A DNA stretch of 64,000 bases, taken from NCBI GenBank assembly GCA_037783415.1, contig JAZGTN010000087.1, positions 558,001 through 622,000 on the forward strand, in the 5' to 3' direction. This DNA is from Leptasterias polaris. Its lineage: Eukaryota > Echinodermata > Asteroidea > Forcipulatida > Asteriidae. Positions 12,121 to 24,100 of this stretch are shown piece by piece. Made by a program: the position numbers and the translations under genes. How positions within the stretch are numbered: position 1 is the stretch's first letter; every line of letters starts with the position of its first letter. The notes beneath the pieces were generated by a model that was not told where the DNA came from, searched no databases, and saw only the letters and a program-made list of their open reading frames with translations.

Positions 12121-12579
12121 ATATTCATGAGCTTCCAGGTACAGCTACATCTCTTGGCTAGGGGGTTTGCGTCGCGCTGAGCCCCGCCGTGAGGCACTCT
12201 GCCCCGCCGCGAGGCACTCTGCCCCGCCAGCTACACGATTGCCCCTGTGTAGCTAGCCCCACGCTGTGCACTGTAAAGCACTCCTCCGTTGCTCGGACTC
12301 TCTAAAATAAAATCTTACGTTTGATTTTTTGTAATTATTTACAACTTGTACCCATAATTTGAATATGTATTTTCTGTTGTCAAATACTCATGAACACAAT
12401 GAAGAACAACAATGTAGAACAACTGTAGAACAAATAGCTATCAACGGACCATGCAATTTATTAAGCCTGCATTTCCTGGCTTCGGCTGTTAATCTTTTGC
12501 ACTCTGACGTTTCACTGTCCGCCACATGAACTGGGGTAAGCAAAACGTGCTTTTGTTTTCAAATAGCAGTTATTCACAG

Positions 12580-12990
12580 AGGGTTTTTTACTGCTTACCC
12601 CAGTCCGATCAGTGGTGGCTATTCTCCGGGTATGCCGATTGCTAGGGTTGACCAGGGGTAAAGCGATCCAATGAAAGGGCCCACCATTATTCCCCTTGGA
12701 TACTCCCGGGGAATAGACTAATGTAGTGGGCTATTAAAATGGAACAATCCTACCTGGACAGGCTTAATACTTTTGGAATGTACAAATGTAGATTTCTAAA
12801 CATAGAGCGTTTTTAAACCTTTCTTTTGTTGCTTAACAGGTAATTTTAAACACCTATTTTAATCAAAAGTTTCTGAGCATTTTTAAGGTTAACAGCAAGC
12901 ATTTCGATGTTCTCACTTTCATCAAAGGATACGATGACCAAAGCCAATCCATACAAAACAACTTACCAGCACCCAAATCTTGCCAGCCAA
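12580..12990 (-). repeat. Dispersed repeat family B, copy 1
   Basis: The complement matches 21240-21600: GGGTGCTGGTAAGTTGTTTT, GTATGGATTGGCTTTGGTCA, TGAAAGTGAGAACATCGAAA and CATTAGTCTATTCCCCGGG. Copies are in opposite orientation 8 kb apart. Confidence 0.6.
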
Positions 12991-13408
12991 TGTACATGCA
13001 TATGTAGCAATGGATACTTCCTGACATTTTCCCCATGCCCAACTTGTTTCTCCCGTGAATATTGCTATACAAAGTCTTGTGTTTTTCATTTTATACACAC
13101 AGAAAACATTTTAGTCACGTAGAACTCGTGTGCTATTTGTGTGTTACTCTTACATTCTTATGATGTCTTCGTGTAGGTAGGACTTAATATGTAGTTAGCC
13201 TTCTGTTCTTTCTGTAGTGAATGTTCACCGAAGTGATCTTTTTGTAGCACTAAGCAAAATGTTTAATTGGTGTGTGGATAAACCAGGTAATGTTTTTTAT
13301 ATGGTTGAACCCTGTAGGATACATGTATATTGTTTATGGATGACTGACAATAAATAGATCATCCACAAAAAACCACAAAAAACAAAGAAATGATTTGTTT
13401 TTGACATT

Positions 13409-13800
13409 GTCCCATGCGTAATAGGGCTGTCCCATGCATAACACTATGCAATGTCTTAAGTTTTTCATCTGCACAGTGAAAAGTTTAAATCAATTTACAG
13501 ACATCATTCATGTCATTTATTTTTGTGTTATTCCTAATGGTGTCTTGGTAATATTTGATGAGATAATGAGATTTCTGTTGATTCTGTACTCATTGATCAC
13601 TGGAGTGATTCTTGCGTAGCACCATGCCGCATGTCTAACTGTGGTATAGATGAATCCAGCCAGTGTTTACTGAGATTTGTTCTTTCTTTTTTTCCCAGGA
13701 GTATGTATTCCTAATTAAACTTGGCTTTTAAATTAGGTTTATAATGCTTTAAAACAACTTTATGTAGGGGAACAATAGCCATTGTCCCATGCGTAACAGC
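13409..13800 (+). repeat. Irregular repeats of TGTCCCATGCGTAACG, block 2
   Basis: Three more copies (13409, 13429, 13783) of the motif at 8.8-9.8 kb. The two blocks may be halves of one element separated by later insertions (9.8-13.1 kb). Confidence 0.5.
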
Positions 13801-15779
13801 AGTGGGGCTGCTATATGTTCAAGGTCTTGCTAACAGTTAAGCTGAGGGAGCATTAAAATTTCCTCTTGGTTTCAATAAACATAACACCTGGCTATAAAAA
13901 ATATATTGTCAAATACTTTTTTCAGCATACTTAAATTTTTGACACTTTGGTTGACACATATTTCACGTTATTTTGAAACACCCCATGTACATTGTATACC
14001 TTTAATGGTTTAGTTATGTTCCGTGTGGTTTATCATTGCATTGATTAACTTCTTGTCGTCAGTTGTTGTCAGGCCTTATCAGTTGTAAACTTTTAATGCG
14101 ACCGGATATAGACTACAATCAGTTAAAATTATGAATGGTCATATTATTTAGCGCCAGCCTAGCCCATCAACAACTCAACTTTTCAAGATAACTCAAACAT
14201 GTCAAGACAGCATCAAAAGTACTCAAAGTGTACTTGAATTTTACCTCTAATGTTTTTAAATCAATGTGTTTGTTTAATCTGTGGTTATCAGAAGATGAAA
14301 GATCATCATGACACTTGGGCATTGCACTTGGCTTGGACTGTACCTTTACACTTTCAGTGTCAATGTCATACATGTACAATCTATTTTATGTTTTTCAAAA
14401 GTGCCATTATTGTACATGTACAGTGTACGATCTATTTTTTGTACTAAAAAAGTGTTGTCAATCGTATGTAAAACCCCATAATGTACATGTTATCACGAAA
14501 GGGCAGTATCACTCAAGAAATAATATTGACTTTGGGATGTACCAAAGCAATGCAAATCAGCAAGATACGTTTTGTTTGGTGAGAAAGACTTTTTCTAATA
14601 CCGAATTTCAAAAAAACTCAAAAGAGCTGAGCATTTTAGGTTCAAAACGTTAAAAAAAGCGGGCACTGAAAAGGTTAATTAGGCCTATAGGTAACATTTT
14701 TTTAGTATTAAAAAATTAAGGTCTTATCATTTTTATGGTATCAACAAATTTACTTTTTGTGGTGCCAATGCGTCACCTATTAAAGACGACTTTCATGAAT
14801 CTGTAAACAACAACTTTCCACCATTCTGGTAAAAAAAAAACGTCTGAAATGACGCAAAGATTTATTAAATTTAAATAGTTTTGAAGAAAAATCCAATGTG
14901 TTTTCGACTGGACAAATTTTTGCTGACCATGCCTGTCAAAACAAAATAACTGTACATGTAAATGTTTTTCAGTCCATTAAAAATTTGAAATATCAGTATC
15001 CCATTTAACAAAGCACTAAGATTCATCTCAAGATGAGTTTTTAATATCACCATTATTGATTTGTATTGTGACATCACAACCTGCTTAGCAATTAAACTAA
15101 ATTTTCAAGGACACACTCAATAAGAGTCAATATGTATAATGTATGTTTTAACACAAAGTAAAAACTTAAAGATCAACTTCAACAAAAACACAAAACTAAT
15201 ATGACTCTTTATAGACCTAACATTTTTTTTTTTTTTGGTAGTAGTTATTATTTGGTCATAGGTTTAAAGTTTTCCCTCCTGCAATTTTTTTGAAATTCGA
15301 TCAGAAAAACTTACTTCCCATTTTAGACTTTTGAACTAGTGTTGGTTTTTTGGGCCAATGGCAGCATCCTGGCCGGAATCATTTTGTCACAATATGGACT
15401 GGTGGAGATTGTTTATCGTCGTCTCTAGACATGCTAGATGCTTAATTTACTATTTTGTTTTGTTTTAATGGTTCCTGATTTTTTCCAGTTTCTTTTTCAA
15501 TAATGCTCTAATTGTGCCGTAGTTGGATTCCAGAAACATCAAAAAGAGTCTGAGGGTGTAAATTTTCTGAGGAATCCTGCAATGTTTGTTAACAACCTCG
15601 AAAGGGTTTCAATTTGTCAAAATGGTCCTTGAATGAAATATAATGAAGGGATTAGCAAAAGTTACTATATAAAAGCTTTAATTTTTAAATAATAAACCAC
15701 AAGCTTTAATTTTGTTAAGTTGTTCATAGAGAAAGGGCTGTTCCTATGGAGCACCTAAAGGGACATATGATGGGAAAAA
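13801..15779. other. No gene seen
   Basis: AT-rich, with several TACATGTA palindromes and A/T homopolymers. Frames of 60-112 codons show no domain. Confidence 0.55.
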
Positions 15780-17000
15780 ATTAATGAACACAGAACTAGT
15801 TTAATTTCACTCAAAATGATTTTGTTCGTGCACTCAAAACAAATTAATTTGTTTGCTTGAAATTATTTCGTTCTCACAAAATAATTTTGCTCTAAATAAT
15901 TTCACTTAAATCATTTCATTCACATGAAAACAATTTCCTTCTCCTGAAACTATTTCGATCTCACAAAATCTTTTTCCTGCAAATAATTTTGAACACGCAA
16001 AATAGTTTATTTTGTGTGCTCAAATTGAATTATTGCAAAAGCTCAAAATAAAAAATTGCTGGAGCTCGAAAAAACTGTTGCAAGAGTTCAAGTGAAAATG
16101 TTTTTTTTAATTTTGATCACTCAAATAGTTTATTTTGTGCGCTCAAATTAATTTATTTCGAACAAAATTATTTTCAAAATGATATCAAGAACACAATTAT
16201 TTCAAGTGTTTGAAATAAATTATTTCGTACACTCGTAATCATTTCGAGGTCTCAAAATATTTCACGCAATCAAAATAAATTATTTCGTCAACTCTATATC
16301 ACTTTCTTTCTTTACTCAAAATCATTTCAAGCTCATGAAATAATTTTCGAGCCTGAAATGATTTTATGTGCATAGTATGATTTTGAGGGCTCTAAATGAA
16401 TTATTTCTTACTCTCGAAACAATTTTGAGTAACAAAAATAATATCGAGTGGACAAAATATTTGAGTGAGGGAAATTGTTTGAAGTGAGCAAATTGTTTAT
16501 TTTGAACACACCTTTTTGGGGGGGTTAAGTCCACAAACTAATTTATTTCAAGTAAACACAATTATTTTGAGTGGGCCATGCGCTAATTTTTTTACTTGAC
16601 TAGCCCGCTGGGCTTGTCGGCTCTAAGTTTGACTAAACCGCACAATTTTTCACTAGCCCAAAATTCGAGAACAAAATTCTGAGCGCAATCCCCCTGCAAA
16701 ATAAACCCCCAAAATACAACAAAACAAACTAAATCAAAAAGTGGATTTTTTTACGTTGGTAGTGCATCAAAATGGTCAAGTGCATTAATAAGTTGGTATT
16801 TTCTGACTAGTCCGTCGGGCTACCTAGAAGCACGTTTGACTAGCCCGCAGCACTCTTGACTAGTGATTGCACGCTGAACTAGTGTTTAAATCAGGCCCTG
16901 TCGAGTGAGTGAAATTATTTTGAGCGCACCAATTGAAGAACTCACATGATTTCTCAAACTCAACAGTTTCATTACAACTCGAGACAACTCCATGACAATT
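15780..17000 (+). repeat. Degenerate ~22-24-bp repeat array
   Basis: Dozens of diverged units of the form AAATTATTTCGNNCNCTCAA, mixing both orientations (AATTATTTTG against CAAAATAATT). Interrupted at 16572-16900 by a MITE, then continues to about 17000. The style resembles the array at 10.56-10.9 kb. Confidence 0.65.
16572..16900. mobile_element. hAT-like MITE family C, copy 1
   Basis: Ends GGGCCATGCGCTAA and, complemented, CAGGGCCTGATTTAAACAC. The interior has ACTTGACTAGCCCGCTGGGC and TTGACTAGTGATTGCACGC, shared with 22080-22935. Flanks TTGAGTG/TCGAGTG look like an imperfect target duplication within the surrounding array. Confidence 0.6.
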
Positions 17001-17990
17001 CTATAAATACCTTCAAATTCAGTTTTTATTGCCAGAGTAAAGTAGAAATGCACCTTATTTTTAAAGATTTTATTTTATTTTTTTATTATAAAAATAGCAA
17101 ATTTTCTGTCTGCCATAGAAATGGCCAGTAAGATGTATTTTCCTTGATTTTATGTAGTTTTCTGTTTTACTATATTTTTTTCTATTGTTTTCTATTATTT
17201 GTTTTTATTGAATTTATTAGTTTTGATAATGCATTGGTTAGCTTGGTTAACAATGGTTGACTTAGAAACATTCAAATGCATAAAGTTAATTTAAATATGT
17301 TTGTTACTGCTTTTTTATAAAAAGAAAAAAAAGCAGACTAACTACTTTGATGACTTTTATGCGATATTGCATCCATTAATTAATTTATTTTATTTTATTC
17401 AATCAGTACAAAAATGCAAGTACAGATATGTATTAATCCTTCCTACTTAAGTCTGATTTCCAATTTGTTTACCCTCAGAAATATAAGTAAACTCTTTATA
17501 GCCAAAAAGTCTATATTAAAGGTCTCTTCCATGTGTACATGTAGGTCAGCCTTTGTACTAAATAAATTTGTCCTACTTTTTTCAAAGGACCAAATATCAT
17601 GCCAGATTACTACAATAAAATGATAAAATATAAAGTTGACTTTATACATGTTATATGCAAAGAGACATAATAACAAAATTACCGGGATGAAAAAAGTACA
17701 ACAGAAACATAAAAATGTATTCGTAATTTGTCCCTCCTAAATCCTTCAGTTAACACACCTTTTGAAGGAGAATGGCTTGCACATCTATGCATACTCAATA
17801 ACTTGTTTATTTTATTCAGTGTACCTTCAATTATTTCACGGTTAGTCGCACACAAGGGTAACTTCTGACCCCTTAAAAAACACCCACCCCAATATAACTG
17901 TCCCTTTTTATTTTCTCTGGCACAGTGTTTGCATCAAATGCACTTGCAGAGGGAGTGAACGACTGAGCTGGCTGTATTCCTTGTGAAAAC
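17001..17990. other. PPAT upstream region
   Basis: AT-rich; no TATA box or CpG cluster obvious. A possible 3' splice site near 17924 suggests the transcription start may be further upstream. Confidence 0.4.
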
Positions 17991-18160
17991 ATGGCAAATA
18001 GTTGTAGAAGTATTCAGCAGACATCTGAACTACAAACATCAGAAGATGTAGGACTCAGAGAAGCATGTGGAGTTTTTGGATGTGTTGCTACAGGAACTTG
18101 GCCTGCACAGCTTGATGTAGCTCACATTATATCTTTAGGACTGATCGGTTTGCAGCATAG
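17991..18160 (+). CDS. PPAT: PPAT coding exon 1
   Basis: Encodes residues 1-56 and two bases of Arg57. It contains the start, a 25-residue N-terminal extension expected to be removed, and nucleophile Cys26. Donor GTAAGATT follows LQHR. The phase-2 intron rejoins in exon 2 to give HRGQESAG, a family signature. Confidence 0.93.
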
Positions 18161-21100
18161 GTAAGATTTTGTTAAAGTCCCGTAAGCAGTCCTGGGCAAG
18201 TGAAATTCACTACTATTTCAATTTTTCGCGACTACTCAACTAGTCGTGACTTTTTTTTGCAACACATCACACATGTGGAGTGTGTGGACAGGTGGAGCAC
18301 ACTGTAACACAGCAAAATCAGCATGACATAGCAACTTCGGTGGACACAGTTCGAGCACGGTGAGTGCATGCATGCCTGTATGCCTGTGCACGCCTGTACA
18401 TTCCTGTGCATTTACACTATAGAATGTCCAGGTGTGTTAATGTGTCACTTGTTTTTAACTTCATACCCCCAAAAAGAACCCCAAAGCAATGTTCTGGGTA
18501 CCATGTCAAAAATGGGTTATCCGACTTCCATTTTAGTGTCAGTTAAACTTGTGCGTGTTTACATGTGATGTCTCTCGATGTTAGGACAGCACATTTTTGT
18601 CAAAAAGTTCAGATACCAACCAGCTCTTCCAACCAGCTCTTCTCAAAGCCAACACCTCTACAAAAGAACTCCTAATAGTACAACTATCATTTAAAGAGTT
18701 TGAATTCTGATTGGCCACGTTGGAGGTGTATGTAATATAAAGGATGGGTTTGAGAATCAACAAATTAGTAACTGCTTTTTGAGCCAGCATGCTGTTATGC
18801 GGTCTTGCTTTTTCAGAGCGCGTAATCTGGTTCTAAAAAGAATGATTTGAATCATGTGTAAGAGATTACGTACCAAAGTACAGTCGACTCTCGTTAATAC
18901 GAAGCTCGCAATATCCGGTCGCGGTAATATCAATGCACTATGCACAAAGTGCATGACATAATGGCCGCACGTGTACACATGGCTGCTGCATGCAATACAG
19001 TGGATAACTGTGTGCATGTACCGCACAAACAAGCACAAAATTGGGCGAATAAAACTTTTAATTTAGTTAGTTTAGCTTGAAAGTTAATTAATAAAATCAA
19101 TTTACATTTTGCATGCTTGAACAAATGTCTGAGATTTTAACTTGCTGTTCTTGTTTAGCGAAGTTTCCGTGCAAAACTTCGGTCGCAGCAGTCAACAAAT
19201 AGAATCTTGATTTTGATTGGTAACCACCATTGTAATGCTAGATGGTTCATTGCTAACGCGGGATACCAGGGAAATCTTGCTGTTGCATTATATATTGATC
19301 GCGCAAATATTTAAGTTTTCAGTTGCGGTGGGGCTTTTTCTGCTAGAAATGCACATCAAGCACTTGTAAAACTCAATGGATCAGTATGTTTTGTGAAGAT
19401 TTCACATGAATTGATGAATGCTGACTTAGTATGGAATCTGCTCTGTTGTTTGAAACATGCAAGCCTCCTAATCCCACCATTGTTGGGAGTTTGGAATTAA
19501 CAACCTGCTCGCTGACTCGCGACTGCAGTCATGAGTCATTGCATGCTTGAGATAGCATCCAGTTAGCACCTCTATTGATTGTCTTACAAGCCATAAATAA
19601 CGATTTTCAGGCTGTTAAAGGTATTTCCTTTGTTGGGTTTTTTTATTATTCTCGTTTCAAAAGGGTTGAAAACAATGTTTTGCTCGTAACGGGCCGACAA
19701 AAGTACCTCGTTGTAACCGTGTTCTCGTTACTGCCGTGCTCGTATATAAGCCGTATTTAAATGCATTGAAACACGCACGGGACAGTTCGGGACCGGCAAA
19801 AAACCTTGTATTAACCGGTACCTCGTAACATGTGAGCTCGTAATTACGGGAGTCGACTGTAATTTGACCTCAAATAGTGGATACAGTTGCTGCATGAAGC
19901 TTATGCACAAGGATGATGTCATTGGTAGCACTGCACATCAACCATCTTTTACATCATTTTCAATTACATGTACATGTTAGTTGACAATGTGTTATTTGGT
20001 CATATCCTTACAGGGGCCAGGAAAGTGCTGGTATTATGACCAGTCATGGTGGTACTTCAGCATTCCGTAAACACAAAGGCATGGGTTTAGTTAGTCAAAT
20101 CTTTAATGAAGACAACCTTAGTAAGCTCCATGGTAACCTGGGCATTGGCCACACACGCTATTCTACAGCAGGAACATCTGATCTTATTAACTGCCAACCA
20201 TTCAATGTAGAGACATTACATGGTTGGATTGCTGTAGCACACAATGGTGAACTGGTGAATGCAAATAAACTAAGGGAAAATGTAAGTACACTTTTAATTT
20301 GAGATTTGTTGTACAGAGAATCCTTGTCATTATTTCCTAGGTATTCCTCTTCAGAAAGTCTACGGTTTGCCAGAAAATTCTGTGTTGTCAAAGAGGGACA
20401 AAAGTCTGCAGACAGTACAACTTTATGCACTCAAGAATGCAAAGTTTAATTTTAACAGTATTTTACAAATAAGATATCACCTAACATCACAAGGCCGGAC
20501 TGCCAATTCAAGGTGACGGCTACACTTAACTGAATTTGGCCGTCAACCCAAATCAACTGTCACAGGGGCACATTGCCACCTACTCCTGGGGCTGGAACAG
20601 GGTTATTGATAGATTGATAGAATATATAAAAGCAATAAGTTTTAACCCTCTACATTGATGTTAGACGCGCACGTTTTTACAGCAGTCCTGTGTTCAGTTT
20701 AAACAATAATAGTATCAGATGGCCACTAAAGAGAAAGCGGCCTGGAAGCCGATCTTTTCTGAGAAGGAGAAGTTGCTTCTCGTAACTGAATGGGAAAAAA
20801 GGGAAGACATCCTACGTCCAAAGTTTTCGGAATATACCACTTAGTCAGTAAGATTCGTCTAAGTTTGGTATTTAAGTGGGGTGCTTATTATTTTGTGACT
20901 TTAATAAGCAACCAATGAAATGTTCCCACCGTACCTCGCTCCGCCCACAGCCCAGCCGGCCAATGACGTCACATGATTGTTGGGGTCATTCTAAAATGGC
21001 GGCTCTTGGTACACATCGCGGAAATTAATTCGGAGTAAGTCGCACAATAATCGTTTAAAATGTCTTGTTAACATTTTATTTGTTTGATTATTCAAAACAC

Positions 21101-24100
21101 CCAAGGCAAGCTAAGAGCCAGGTGAACACGTTCAGCTGGTTTAAACCGCCGCCTGGCCCGTAGGGAATGCGCCATACATAATGCGCCATTTAAATGGTTA
21201 TTTCTTAGCTTAAAAAGAAATGGTCAGGACGTGTGGCCAAGGATTCAGCTAGCCTTGGCCACACAAGTGGGGCTAATGAATTGGGTGCTGGTAATTTGTT
21301 TTGTATGGATTGGCTTTGGTCATCGTACCCTTTGGGGAAATGTATAGCTGCAGCTAGAGTGTTTAAAATATTCTGTTCTAGGTTAACCATGATGAAAGTG
21401 AGAACATCGAAATGCTTACTGGTTAAAAATGCTCAAAAACTTACAATTAAAATAGGTGTTCAAAATTATCTGTTTAGCAATAAAGGATACATGTAGGTTT
21501 CATTAGTCTATAGTATTCCCCGGGGGCATCCACAGGGAATAATGGCGGGCCCTTTTATTGGATCTGTTCAAGGTTAACGCAACCTGATTTTGGCATTACA
21601 CTTTGTTAGTTTCTAAAACAGCGGTCTGCGCAAACCTCGTTAACAATCAAATGTTAGGCTTTTGAACGTGTGCTTTTTTAGATTGTGTAGCTTTTTTGTT
21701 AGCACACCACAAAACAGTAATAGCACCAAAGTTCAACTTTGTTTTTGTACTTAACACATACTTAAATACCAATTTCTTGATAAGAACTTACATGTAGCTA
21801 TGACATCATTATAATGCAGTCATCGGTTTTCAAACCTAGCTCAACAAAAGTTCATATCTTGAGAAAAAGCTTTGCATTTTTTGTGAATGTTTGATGTATT
21901 AAAGTTCTGTATTTACTGAGTGTTAGTGACATCATTTGAGCTGGCTTCCTGTCCAAACGAAAATTTTAATTTTTAATTGAGAAGCTCTTTTTTGAGTTGT
22001 AAGTAAAAGTCTGTATACTATCACTAGTATCAGTTCAGTTTATCACTATTTACATGAAAAACATCACAGACAGGCCTTGCGCTAACTGTTTTACTTGACT
22101 AGCCCGTCGGCCTAGTCAGCTGTACGTGCAAAAATTTTCACTAGCCCGAAATTCAAGAACAACATTCCAAGAGCAATCCCCAAAAAGATAAACCCCCAAA
22201 ATACAACAAAACAAAACAAAATCAGGAAGAGAAAACCTTACATTTTACAGTTAAATACTCTTTTGTTCATCAAGGGTATCCTAAATCGGTAATTTTTGTG
22301 GAATGAAGCCTGAACATTCTGTAGTTTTTCGTAAACAAGCTAAAATTTCTATGGAAATGTGCTCCATACATGTAGACCATGCTGCCGACAGAATGTGCAT
22401 GAGTACCAGCAACAACAATGCTGTTTAGATGGTTTAAGTGCACACCAGCGAAGAATATTATTGCAATGTCGGGGAATAACCCCTTTTCCTGAGCATGCGC
22501 AGACAGGTTAATTCTTTGGTCAATTTGTTTGTTACTGGTTTTTGTATGCTATAGCGTAATTTCATCAATAGAAGGCGATTACTTTCACGCTATTGCATCG
22601 TTGTGAAACGGCCACTAGCATTCAATGTTTCTTGCATTTATTTTTGCATGCACAGTAACGAAATAACGAAGACTGCAAGTCTGTAAATTGGAAACAATGT
22701 GCTTGTGTGTGTCGCACGGAATTGTGCTAGTGTACATTGTGATTGCAAAGTGGTCAGCGTTTTGCGGCACTTTTCAAATGTGTAGCAATGTGTGTAGCAA
22801 TGGACAAGTGCGAAGTTGGTAATTTCTGACTAGCCCGTCGGGCTACCTAGAAGCTTGTTTGACTAGCCAGGCGCAGCACTCTTGACTAGTGATTGTACGC
22901 CGGGCTAGTGTCTAAATCGAGCCCTGACAGATGTTCAATTAATAGACTTTTTATGTAGAGCTCAATACATTCTTAAAGGGACACATTGCCTTGGACTTAA
23001 TTGGATCGGGCGTTTTTGTAAATGTAAAGTGTTTCGTAACCCTTTGTTATAAAATGCACAGAAAGATGTTTTAAAAGTAGAGTACAAAAAATTTGGCTCT
23101 ACAAATTGGCGGGCCGTGTTAGTTCACGATGTAAAAGGAAAACCACGCAATTTCGAGGCATGTTTGTGTGGATCATTGTATTCTACTTTTAAAACATCAT
23201 TCTAACCATGCATTTTATAACAAACAGTTACAAACGCTTTTCATAGACCAACTCGCCCGATCCAAGGCAACGTGTCCCTTTAAGTAGTAACGTCAGCACT
23301 TATTTCCCGTGTAAACTGGGGTATAAACGTAAGAGATTCACTTTTTACTTTCTTTGAAATTCCAAAAGGTACCAACAATCTTTTCATTGATTCAATGAAA
23401 CAGCTCACACATCACAACACTGACCCCAATGAAACCCGAACACCTAGTGTTTGTTTTCACAAACACTAAATTCTAGTTCAAATGATTTCTGTAGTGATTT
23501 TCTTCTTCTTCAAATTTCCCTTTTTGGGGGCTCCTAGTAGACTCACTGGCATTTGACTGTTTTATGGTTTCCATGATCTACTCATACCAACCGTGATACA
23601 TAAAGCTACTATTCCAAATAAACAATTCACTGGTGACATAAATTCACTCTTTAGAAAAACAAGGGTCTCAAAAAGGCATCATATTTGATCAGCTGTAAAC
23701 ATGTTGTTGAAAAAGGCCATTTTAAAAATTCGCGCAAGCCAATAAAAAAAAATTTGCGTTTCAACTTTTGAACTTACATGTAAGTCTGCCCACCAAAAAT
23801 ACAAATTGCGCGGCTGAGGCACGAAATTGACACGAACTACATGTACACAGTCTGCATTCGCTTGTGCTGCCAGTTGTTCGAACTGAGTGGCTCAGCTCCG
23901 CAAATGTTGGCATATACCCCTCCGAGTTTTGTCCCGTCCCTTTTCTCATGAACTCCACTGGTCACTTGAGCTGATACCACCCCCATCAGAAATGCTTGAC
24001 GGAAAAACCTCTTCTTTATTTACTCTGTAATATTTCCTCAAACCGCTGCTTGCCAACTTTTTGATCAGCTTAATTTTTGTTTCAGAGATGCCATTTTGCA

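Noticed and set aside
1..17990. PAICS divergently paired with PPAT, as in vertebrates
   Set aside because: No SAICAR synthetase or AIR carboxylase motifs seen on either strand in the 18 kb upstream.
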